In this document: one piece after another, positions 6,826-12,495 of the stretch | Position numbering within the stretch: position 1 is the stretch's first letter | How the letters are laid out: every line of letters starts with the position of its first letter | NCBI GenBank assembly: GCA_030044375.1 | Contig: JASHVX010000115.1 | Span: 1 to 15,805 of the forward strand | DNA: 15,805 nt | Origin: Nitrososphaerales archaeon | GTDB lineage: Archaea > Thermoproteota > Nitrososphaeria > Nitrososphaerales > Gagatemarchaeaceae | Direction of reading: 5' to 3' | Made by a program: the position numbers and the translations under genes | The notes under the pieces: model-generated | The model's input: the letters and a program-made list of their open reading frames with translations, nothing else | Database searches by the model: none | What the model was told of the DNA's origin: nothing

Positions 6826-8372
6826 GCGAAGTCGAGGAGCGTCGGGTTCTTCGCGCGGCGCCTCGGCGGCCTCTGGTCCGCCCTGCCTACGAGCTCGTGC
6901 ATGCGGTTCTGCTTCCGGAGCGTGGTGTAGTAGTATGCCTCGTCGACCGTCCCCTCGGCCAGGAGGATCACCACCCTCCCCTGAGTGGTCCTGCCTGTCC
7001 GGCCTCTGCGCTGTATGAAACGTATCTCTGACGGCACCGCCTCGTAGAAGATGACGAGGTCGACGTCCGGGACGTGCAGGCCCTCCTCGCCGATGCTGCT
7101 GCTGACCAGCACCCTGAAGTCTCCCTTCCTGAACCTCTCGAGCGCGGCCGCCTGGGTCTCCTGGTCCATGCCTTCGCTGCCTTCCCTGTCTGACTGGCCC
7201 ACGAACCTCTGCGCCGAGACGCCGCTCCTGCCGAGCGCCTTGACTATGTCCTCGATGGTATCTCTGTACTGGGTGAATGCTATCACCTTCGACTCGGGGT
7301 TCTTCGCCAACTGCTCGCCGACGACCTCCACCAGCACCCCGACCTTGGGGTGCTCCAAGGCCCTGAGCTTCTCTGACTCTTCCTCGATCCTCAGCCACCT
7401 CGGGTCCTTGATCAGGGCGGAGGTCGCTTTGCCCTTGTCTTCCTTGTCCTTCAGCCGCTTCAGGTACCTGTCCAACGACGGCGCCCCCTGTGTCTCTATC
7501 ATCTCGAGCGCATGCAGGACGACCACCGCCTGGGCCTGGCTGAATATCGCGCCGAAGATGTAGCCGCTCGGCCCCCCGTGCGCCCGGGCGGCGGCGAGCC
7601 TGGATGAGATCGTGGCCCTCGCCTCCAGCAGGGCCTTCTTCGAGACCCTGTTGTCCCTTAGGAAGCCTCCCGAGACCAGCCTCTTCACCTTCTCGTTGAA
7701 GACTTCGCGCAGGCGGAGGGTGACGTCGTAGTACTCCGCCGGGACCTTCACCTTGATCGCTTCGATGTCCGTCCTCTCGACGTACTCTCTGACGTCCTCG
7801 CTCTCCTCGGTCCTCGCCTCGATCTTCTCGATGAACAAGCTCTTCCTTATCTCGTCTAGCCTGGCCCTAGAGGAGCCCGGGGAGGCCGTGAGCCCGAGTA
7901 TCAAGGGATGGTCGGCGAGCTCGCGGTAGGCCTCTGCGAGCTTGGTGTAGGTGTAGTCGCGCACGCTCCTGTGGGCCTCGTCGAAGACGGCCAGCCCCAC
8001 TTCTTTCATCGAGACCCTTCCGTGCCTGAGGTCGTTGTAGACAGTCTGAGGGGTGGCGAAGATCACCCTCGACTTGAGCCAGAGCAGCTCGCGCGTCCCC
8101 GGGTCGACCGTACCAGTCAGCACGGCGAACGAGGTCTCGGGGAGGTCCAGGTTCTTCTTGAACGACTGGAAGTGCTGCAGCACCAGCGGGCGGGTCGGCG
8201 CGAGGACCACGGCCTTGGACGTCGGGCTGGCGTCGAGGACCTCCGAAGCGACCATGACAGCTATCATAGTCTTCCCGAGCCCTGTGGGGAGCACCACCAG
8301 GGTGTTCGCCGCTCGGGCCACTTCAGCGATCTTCTTCTGGTACTCCCTGGCCTGGAAGCCGGCTGCTAGCAA
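6822..8372 (-). CDS. Hef/MPH1-family ATP-dependent DNA helicase lacking the XPF nuclease domain
   Basis: Superfamily 2 helicase of the Hef/FANCM/MPH1 group, which processes stalled forks and branched DNA. Length 516 aa. Motif I LPTGLGKT at 28-35, motif II DEAH at 131-134, motif III LTASPG at 161-166, motif VI QRRGRTGR at 454-461. The insertion between the two RecA lobes (about 190-330) corresponds to the thumb-like domain of Hef. Euryarchaeal Hef continues into an XPF/ERCC4 nuclease; here the protein ends 55 residues after motif VI, with a basic stretch and NPTLLDFA at the extreme C-terminus, a plausible PCNA-interaction motif. The start is TTG 8372: the frame is open to a stop at 8403-8405 but has no ATG/GTG/TTG further up, and CTTTTA on the minus strand about 34 nt upstream can act as TATA. 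Confidence 0.92.
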   Translation of the reverse strand: MLAAGFQAREYQKKIAEVARAANTLVVLPTGLGKTMIAVMVASEVLDASPTSKAVVLAPTRPLVLQHFQSFKKNLDLPETSFAVLTGTVDPGTRELLWLKSRVIFATPQTVYNDLRHGRVSMKEVGLAVFDEAHRSVRDYTYTKLAEAYRELADHPLILGLTASPGSSRARLDEIRKSLFIEKIEARTEESEDVREYVERTDIEAIKVKVPAEYYDVTLRLREVFNEKVKRLVSGGFLRDNRVSKKALLEARATISSRLAAARAHGGPSGYIFGAIFSQAQAVVVLHALEMIETQGAPSLDRYLKRLKDKEDKGKATSALIKDPRWLRIEEESEKLRALEHPKVGVLVEVVGEQLAKNPESKVIAFTQYRDTIEDIVKALGRSGVSAQRFVGQSDREGSEGMDQETQAAALERFRKGDFRVLVSSSIGEEGLHVPDVDLVIFYEAVPSEIRFIQRRGRTGRTTQGRVVILLAEGTVDEAYYYTTLRKQNRMHELVGRADQRPPRRRAKNPTLLDFA

Positions 8373-8403
8373 AAGAACTGCCAGACAACCGACCGAGAGC
8401 GAC

Positions 8404-8409
8404 TAAAAG
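8404..8409 (-). promoter_or_regulatory. Possible TATA-like box of the Hef-like helicase
   Basis: The minus strand reads CTTTTA about 34 nt before the TTG start at 8372, which would give a leader of roughly 10 nt. The match is weak. Confidence 0.3.
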
Positions 8410-8454
8410 GCTTCGCAGGGCCCTGGTCCTCGCGCCGTCTGAGCCGCCACTCGG

Positions 8455-8460
8455 CTTAAG
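8455..8460 (+). promoter_or_regulatory. Possible TATA-like box of the DUF929 gene
   Basis: CTTAAG centred about 35 nt before ATG 8493, in the 120-bp gap divergent from the helicase gene. It predicts a transcript start near 8484 and a very short leader. Confidence 0.4.
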
Positions 8461-8492
8461 AACAAGCAAGTGGCCGGGCTCAGGGAAGCTGG

Positions 8493-9383
8493 ATGCGGGC
8501 GCGGGTCAAAAAGAGACAGCTGGTTCGCAGGATAGAGATCATAGTCATCGTGTGCGTCGTGGCCGTGTCGATAGGGGTCGGCTTCTACTTCGCTCTGATG
8601 AATGGCGACCCTCGTGCGGTGGTCGACGGCCAGCCGGTCTCCCAGAGCAACCTCGACGCGCTCTACCAGGCCTCAATATCATCGTACGGCTCCCCAGGCA
8701 GCAACTACCTCACAGACGTGAAGGCCCTCGGTACGGCCTGGGTGACCAACGGGAAGCCGATCTTCGTCTACGTCGGCGCAGAGTTCTGCCCGTACTGCGC
8801 CGTCCAGCGCTGGTCCATGGTGGTCGCACTCAACCGCTTCGGCAACTTCACCGGCCTCGAGTACATGACGTCGGCCCAGGACGACGGGGACTTCTCCACC
8901 CTCACGTTCGTGAACAGCACCTACACCAGCCCGTACGTAAACTTCCAGCCCTTCGAGACGTACGACAGGGCGGGCAACGCTCTCGTCACGCTCCCGTCAA
9001 ACTATTCGACGGCCTTCGAGTCCCAGGGGTCGGGAGACTTCCCGTTCCTCAACTTCAACAACCAGTACTACATCTCGGGCGCGATCCTCGACCCTACGGT
9101 GCTCGGCAACCTCAACCAGACTCAGATAATCGGCTCTATCGGCAACGCGACGAGCAACACGCTCGGAGTCCAGATCAAGGAGGCCGCGAACGTCATTACC
9201 GCTGTCATATGCCAGACGGACGGAAACAGCCCGCCCTCTGTCTGCAACAACCCCAGCATCACGGCACTCACGAGCACGTCGCCGCTGGCCTACGTGACGT
9301 CGCCACCTGCCACGAACTCAGCGTCGCTCGCTTTGGCCTACCCCTCAGGCGCAGGCGAGGCCGAGTCATTCAGGCGAGACTAA
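8493..9383 (+). CDS. DUF929-family membrane-anchored thioredoxin-like protein (CPYC motif)
   Basis: A 296-aa extracytoplasmic protein. A basic N-terminus (RARVKKRQLVRR) precedes one hydrophobic helix at about 13-35, a signal anchor with the bulk outside. The thioredoxin-like core has a redox motif C99-P-Y-C102 in FVYVGAEFCPYCAVQRW. The C-terminal region has a second cysteine pair, C240 and C251 (CX10C). This matches DUF929, a family known from Sulfolobales and other archaea. CPYC resembles oxidising Dsb-type active sites more than a reducing CGPC, so a role as thiol oxidase or isomerase for exported proteins is likely but inferred. Several N-x-S/T sequons (NFT, NST, NYS, NQT, NAT) fit a glycosylated surface protein. 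Two VKOR genes follow, the usual electron acceptors for such oxidases. Confidence 0.85.
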   Translation: MRARVKKRQLVRRIEIIVIVCVVAVSIGVGFYFALMNGDPRAVVDGQPVSQSNLDALYQASISSYGSPGSNYLTDVKALGTAWVTNGKPIFVYVGAEFCPYCAVQRWSMVVALNRFGNFTGLEYMTSAQDDGDFSTLTFVNSTYTSPYVNFQPFETYDRAGNALVTLPSNYSTAFESQGSGDFPFLNFNNQYYISGAILDPTVLGNLNQTQIIGSIGNATSNTLGVQIKEAANVITAVICQTDGNSPPSVCNNPSITALTSTSPLAYVTSPPATNSASLALAYPSGAGEAESFRRD

Positions 9384-9467
9384 CCTCGCGCTAGCCCACT
9401 TGGCGGCCCTTGAGGCCTTGCTCTAGGAGAGTCGACCAGCGGTTGCGCGTCAGCGTACAAGTGCTCC
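9384..9467. other. Convergent intergenic region between the DUF929 and first VKOR genes
   Basis: 84 bp between two converging stop codons. The only structure seen is a short GGCC-N5-GGCC dyad at about 9405-9417. No T-run long enough to call a terminator and no small ORF were found. Confidence 0.4.
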
Positions 9468-9896
9468 CTATTCTTGTCTGAAGGTCATGCCCACTGCGAC
9501 TGCGGTCATCACGTAGTTCAGGACGTACAGGCTAACGCACACGGGGCATATGGCGTGTATCTTGTCGAGCTCGAGATACCATAGGTATATCGTGAAGATG
9601 TCGCCCACAAGCAGGACAGGCACCATCACGAGGCCGTTGATGGTCCCGCTCTTCGCGAGCCAGTAACCCAGCGCGAGTATGAACGGGAACCAGACTATGC
9701 CGTACACCCAGAGGGAGAGGCCGAGGAACTTGGTGTAGCCGCTGTCGAAGACCTTCGTGCACGAAATGAAGTTGCTGATGTTGCACGACTTGGACAGCCC
9801 CGAGGAATAGTTGGTTATCTCGTCATAGGCATGGTAGATCGAGACTGGGATTCCTATGGCGCTGAGCGCCAAGAAGACCTTGCTTAGCTTGTCCAC
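9468..9896 (-). CDS. Vitamin K epoxide reductase (VKOR) family protein, canonical spacing
   Basis: Four-helix membrane oxidoreductase, 142 aa, that oxidises a periplasmic thiol-oxidase partner and passes electrons to quinone. Hydrophobic segments lie near 7-24, 57-80, 86-108 and 117-138. The four family cysteines are C38 and C46 in the loop after helix 1 (CX7C, the spacing of human C43/C51) and the active-site pair C117-P-V-C120 at the start of the last helix. The loop also has G59-L-S-L-W, which aligns with the conserved Ser/Trp region. The only start giving the full first helix is GTG 9896. An ATG at 9907-9905 is out of frame. It is divergent from the second VKOR gene and convergent with the DUF929 gene, forming one redox block. 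Confidence 0.9.
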   Translation of the reverse strand: MDKLSKVFLALSAIGIPVSIYHAYDEITNYSSGLSKSCNISNFISCTKVFDSGYTKFLGLSLWVYGIVWFPFILALGYWLAKSGTINGLVMVPVLLVGDIFTIYLWYLELDKIHAICPVCVSLYVLNYVMTAVAVGMTFRQE

Positions 9897-9925
9897 CGGT
9901 GCTTCATGCTCAGTCCGCCGATGGG

Positions 9926-9933
9926 TAAATAAG
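9926..9933. promoter_or_regulatory. TATA-like element TAAATAAG between the two VKOR genes
   Basis: The minus strand reads CTTATTTA, a good archaeal TATA box, about 33 nt before GTG 9896 of the first VKOR. Read on the plus strand it is the only AT-rich element before the second VKOR and would start transcription near 9953, leaving a leader of about 47 nt. It may serve both directions. Confidence 0.45.
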
Positions 9934-9951
9934 CCGATGGGTGCCTACGCC

Positions 9952-9994
9952 GGCTGTCTTGCCGGGCAGCCCTTCGGGTGCCCCTGAGGGGGCA
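9952..9994 (+). promoter_or_regulatory. Leader of the second VKOR gene with three mutually exclusive hairpins
   Basis: Stem A pairs GGCTG (9952-9956) with CAGCC (9967-9971). Stem B pairs GGGCA(g)CCC (9964-9972) with GGGTGCCC (9976-9983) around a TTC loop. Stem C pairs TGCCCC (9979-9984) with GGGGCA (9989-9994) and buries the GAGGGG ribosome site ahead of GTG 10000. A excludes B, and B excludes C, the logic of a translational switch. No known riboswitch class is recognised, and chance pairing in GC-rich DNA is a real alternative. Confidence 0.4.
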
Positions 9995-9999
9995 GTCTC

Positions 10000-10518
10000 G
10001 TGAAAGCGAACCCCCTGAAGCTGCTCATCCTGGTGGTGATGTCGGTGGTCGGGCTGACGTCCTCCTCGATCGTGCTGTATCTCTTCTACTACCTTCATCA
10101 CGCCTTGCCTGCGTGCAGCTCAGGCTACAAGCTCTTCGGGATAATAGAGGTCAACTGCAACGAGGTCCTGACGAGCCCATACAACAACATCGGGGGCCTC
10201 AACCTGGACGTCCTTGCCGTCTCCTATTTCATAGTCAATCTCGCGCTGATCTTCATGGTTGCCTTCGGGAGCGAGGCGCTGTACAACAAGGCGTTCAAGG
10301 TGCTGTTCGGGTGGCGGTTCGTGGGCCTCGCGATCGTCCCGTACCTTATGACCGTGGAGTTCGTGATCCTCAAGACGATATGCCTCTACTGCACCATAAT
10401 GCACTTCTCGATCCTCATAGACTTCGGGATCATCACGTACTTCGTCTTCTACAAGAAGAACGTCAGGACCTTCCTGGCTCCGGGCAACAGCATAGGCGCG
10501 GCCCCAGCTCCGCCCTGA
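10000..10518 (+). CDS. Divergent VKOR family protein with long inter-cysteine loop
   Basis: Second VKOR-like quinone-linked thiol oxidoreductase, 172 aa, four predicted helices near 8-32, 70-90, 105-126 and 128-152. The four expected cysteines are present: C39 and C53 after helix 1, and C128-L-Y-C131 at the start of the last helix. C39 and C53 are separated by 13 residues, not the 7 of its neighbour, and the WxxxG stretch after them is replaced by LNLDVLAVSYF. The protein is clearly not a recent duplicate of the adjacent VKOR. The C-terminus is a short Pro/Ala tail on the cytoplasmic side. Start GTG 10000 follows GAGGGGG at 9986-9992. Possible roles: a partner for a different thiol oxidase, or for the second cysteine pair of the DUF929 protein. 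The division of labour is unknown. Confidence 0.85.
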   Translation: MKANPLKLLILVVMSVVGLTSSSIVLYLFYYLHHALPACSSGYKLFGIIEVNCNEVLTSPYNNIGGLNLDVLAVSYFIVNLALIFMVAFGSEALYNKAFKVLFGWRFVGLAIVPYLMTVEFVILKTICLYCTIMHFSILIDFGIITYFVFYKKNVRTFLAPGNSIGAAPAPP

Positions 10519-10562
10519 CTCCGCCCTCCCGTGTCATGATTGGGCTCGGCCCGGGTGTCAGG

Positions 10563-11129
10563 TCAGGTTCTAGAGTCCAGCACGTCTATCTTCGTGATTA
10601 TCCCCTGGACCTTCTCGCCTGACGTCACCAATACGGCCGGCATGTATCCGAAGAGCGAGAAGAGGGCCTCGACCGGCGTGTCTCGACCCACCGTGGCGAA
10701 CACGGGCTGGATGTGGTCCGACACACGCTGGTCCAGCAGCTTCGCCGGGTCCGGGTTAGTTGAAAGGATCTCCAGGATGCGCCCCTCGGATATCGTCCCG
10801 ACAGCCCTTCCGGAGGAGAATACAGGGAGCTGAGATATCGCGTTCTTCCTCATCAGGGAGACGCACTCGGAGAGCTTCGCGTCCGCCTCGACCCCTATCA
10901 CAGGAGACGACATCACCTCGGCCGCCTTCCTCCCCTTTGCCGCGGCCTTCGAGCTGAGCGCAGCCGAGAGCGCCCTGATGGTGCTGAAGGTCGGGTCCAC
11001 CCTCCCCGCCTCGACCTTCGCCACTATCGACTGGCTCACCCCTGCCTCCCTCGCCAGGCCCGCCTGAGTCAAGCCGACCTGCACGCGGAGCTTCTTCAGC
11101 TGCCTCGGGTCTACCAACTGGACCGACAT
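10563..11129 (-). CDS. XRE-type HTH regulator with two CBS domains
   Basis: A 188-aa cytoplasmic transcription factor. Residues about 9-58 are a Cro/C1-type helix-turn-helix (LTQAGLAREAGVSQSIVAKVEAGRVDP by segments: helix 2 LTQAGLAREA, recognition helix SQSIVAKVEAG). Then a linker, CBS domain 1 at about 70-125 (VMSSPVIGVEADAKLSE..., ending VGTISEGRILEI) and CBS domain 2 at about 132-186 (VFATVGRDTPVEAL..., ending VQGIITKIDVLD). CBS pairs bind adenosyl ligands such as AMP, ATP, SAM or methylthioadenosine. The gene is divergent from SAM synthetase with 105 bp between starts, so it may sense an adenosyl metabolite and regulate metK; this is inference. This HTH-CBS architecture is common in archaea. 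ATG 11129 lies about 36 nt from a CTTATATG TATA box. Confidence 0.9.
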   Translation of the reverse strand: MSVQLVDPRQLKKLRVQVGLTQAGLAREAGVSQSIVAKVEAGRVDPTFSTIRALSAALSSKAAAKGRKAAEVMSSPVIGVEADAKLSECVSLMRKNAISQLPVFSSGRAVGTISEGRILEILSTNPDPAKLLDQRVSDHIQPVFATVGRDTPVEALFSLFGYMPAVLVTSGEKVQGIITKIDVLDSRT

Positions 11130-11130
11130 T

Positions 11131-11144
11131 ATTCCGATAGGAAT
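11131..11144. promoter_or_regulatory. Inverted repeat ATTCC-GATA-GGAAT, possible operator
   Basis: Perfect 5-bp arms around a 4-bp spacer, immediately upstream of the XRE-CBS start codon and over its expected transcription start. Its location fits autoregulation. No second exact copy is seen in the gap. Confidence 0.4.
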
Positions 11145-11160
11145 GTCCTCGTCATGAAGC

Positions 11161-11168
11161 CATATAAG
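11161..11168 (-). promoter_or_regulatory. TATA box of the XRE-CBS regulator
   Basis: The minus strand reads CTTATATG, close to the archaeal consensus, about 36 nt before ATG 11129. It predicts a leader of about 10 nt. The plus-strand reading ATATAAG may also serve metK, which would then have a leader near 45 nt. Confidence 0.5.
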
Positions 11169-11186
11169 ACATTACTAGAACCCGCC

Positions 11187-11198
11187 GTCAAGATTGAC
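11187..11198. promoter_or_regulatory. Perfect dyad GTCAAGATTGAC upstream of metK
   Basis: A 12-bp sequence with arms GTCAA and TTGAC around GA, located near the likely metK transcription start. It is a candidate binding site for the neighbouring XRE-CBS protein; the arm sequence differs from the ATTCC/GGAAT repeat, so both cannot be the same site class. Confidence 0.35.
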
Positions 11199-11234
11199 TG
11201 AAAGACAGAGCGCTGACATGGCGGCAGACCTAGC

Positions 11235-12386
11235 TTGAGCAGGCATCTCTTCACGTCGGAGAGCGTCGCGGAAGGCCACCCGGACAAGTGCGCAGACCAG
11301 ATCTCTGACGCCGTCCTGGACACCATCATAGCGGCCGATCCGAAGGCGCGCGTGGACTGCGAGACCCTGATCATGCAGGGGACCGTGGTGGTGACTGGCC
11401 AGATCACGACAACGGCCTACGCCAACATCAAGACCATAGTCAGAGGAGTGCTACAAGACATCGGGTTCGACAACGCGAAGGACGGCCTCGACTGGGAGAC
11501 CTGCGGCGTGCTTGTCTCGATAGAGGAGCAGTCGCCTGACATATCGAGGGGCGTCACGGGCGCCCACGGAGAGACGGGAGCCGGAGACCAAGGGATGATG
11601 TTCGGGTACGCCTGCACCGAGACGCGGCAGCTCATGCCGCTGCCCATCATGCTGGCGCACGGGGTCGTGAGGGAGCTGGCGGGCGCCAGGAAGAAAGGCG
11701 TGCTGCCGTATCTGCGGCCGGACGGCAAGTCTCAGGTCACGGTAGAGTACGAAGGCGGCAAGCCCATCCGCGTGGACACCGTGGTGGTCGCGGCACAGCA
11801 CACGGAGAAGGCCGACGAGAAGACTGTCGAACGCGACGTCGTCGAGAAGGTCGTGAAGAAGACGATCCCCCGGCACCTGCTGGACGACGACACCAAGTTC
11901 CTAGTGAACTCGACCGGTAGGTTCGTCATAGGAGGCACGCTCGCAGACTCGGGCCTCACGGGGAGAAAGATCATAGTGGACACCTACGGAGGGATGGCGT
12001 CGCACGGGGGCGGCTGCTTCTCCGGCAAGGACCCGACCAAGGTCGACAGGTCGGGCAACTATATGGCCCGCCATGTGGCGAAGAGCATAGTCGCGGCGGG
12101 GCTCGCCGAGAGGTGCCAGGTGCAGATCGCGTATGCCATCGGAGTCGCCAAGCCTGTCTCCTTCATGGTGGACACCTTCGGGACGGGGCGCACTTCAGAC
12201 TCGCGGATCGCCGACGAGGCCGTCAAGCTCTTCGACCTCAGGCCCGGCCCGATCATAGACCGCCTCAACCTGCTGAGACCAATCTACAGGAAGACGGCCT
12301 GCTATGGGCACTTCGGCCGCGACGACCCAGACTTCACCTGGGAGCAGACAGGCCTGGCGCAGAGGCTCAAGAAGTCGCTCCAATGA
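11235..12386 (+). CDS. metK: S-adenosylmethionine synthetase, bacterial-type MetK
   Basis: Makes S-adenosylmethionine from methionine and ATP, the methyl donor of the cell; cytoplasmic. Length 383 aa, as in bacterial MetK. The N-terminus [19 protein letters not shown] carries the GHPDK ATP motif. [12 protein letters not shown] at about 115-126 is the nucleotide-binding signature, and DTYGG...[22 protein letters not shown] at about 245-275 carries the P-loop-like GGG-x-FSGKD motif. This is COG0192. The usual archaeal enzyme is the diverged COG1812 MAT, so the type is of interest. TTG 11235 is chosen: an in-frame stop at 11214-11216 leaves no other start upstream, and the product then begins exactly as bacterial homologues do. 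It is divergent from the XRE-CBS regulator. Confidence 0.95.
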   Translation: MSRHLFTSESVAEGHPDKCADQISDAVLDTIIAADPKARVDCETLIMQGTVVVTGQITTTAYANIKTIVRGVLQDIGFDNAKDGLDWETCGVLVSIEEQSPDISRGVTGAHGETGAGDQGMMFGYACTETRQLMPLPIMLAHGVVRELAGARKKGVLPYLRPDGKSQVTVEYEGGKPIRVDTVVVAAQHTEKADEKTVERDVVEKVVKKTIPRHLLDDDTKFLVNSTGRFVIGGTLADSGLTGRKIIVDTYGGMASHGGGCFSGKDPTKVDRSGNYMARHVAKSIVAAGLAERCQVQIAYAIGVAKPVSFMVDTFGTGRTSDSRIADEAVKLFDLRPGPIIDRLNLLRPIYRKTACYGHFGRDDPDFTWEQTGLAQRLKKSLQ

Positions 12387-12418
12387 CGGGGGCTCAGGGC
12401 TGCCGACGGGCGCCGCGA

Positions 12419-12472
12419 AGGCTCTTCGGGCCTCTGACGAGCGGACTCCTCTACATCAGTGACATTTTTTAG
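12419..12472 (+). terminator. Hairpin and T-run after metK, doubling as promoter of the next gene
   Basis: AGGCTC (12419-12424) pairs with GGGCCT (12428-12433, one G-U) over a TTC loop. About 30 nt later comes TTTTTTAG at 12465-12472. The T-run is the kind that ends archaeal transcripts. It also sits about 28 nt before GTG 12496, where a TATA-like box for the zinc-ribbon gene is expected. Confidence 0.35.
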
Positions 12473-12495
12473 TCAGGGCCGGCGGCGAGGAAGAC

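Noticed and set aside
5875..7398. Long 507-codon open frame on the minus strand across pyruvate kinase and the helicase
   Set aside because: It is antisense to two genes with complete catalytic motifs, and its translation is low-complexity Arg/Gly/His-rich with no family motif, typical of a GC-rich shadow frame.
11182..11224. CCGCC/GGCGG pairing in the metK leader as a possible SAM riboswitch
   Set aside because: Only five base pairs around a 33-nt loop, and none of the core features of known SAM riboswitch classes could be seen.
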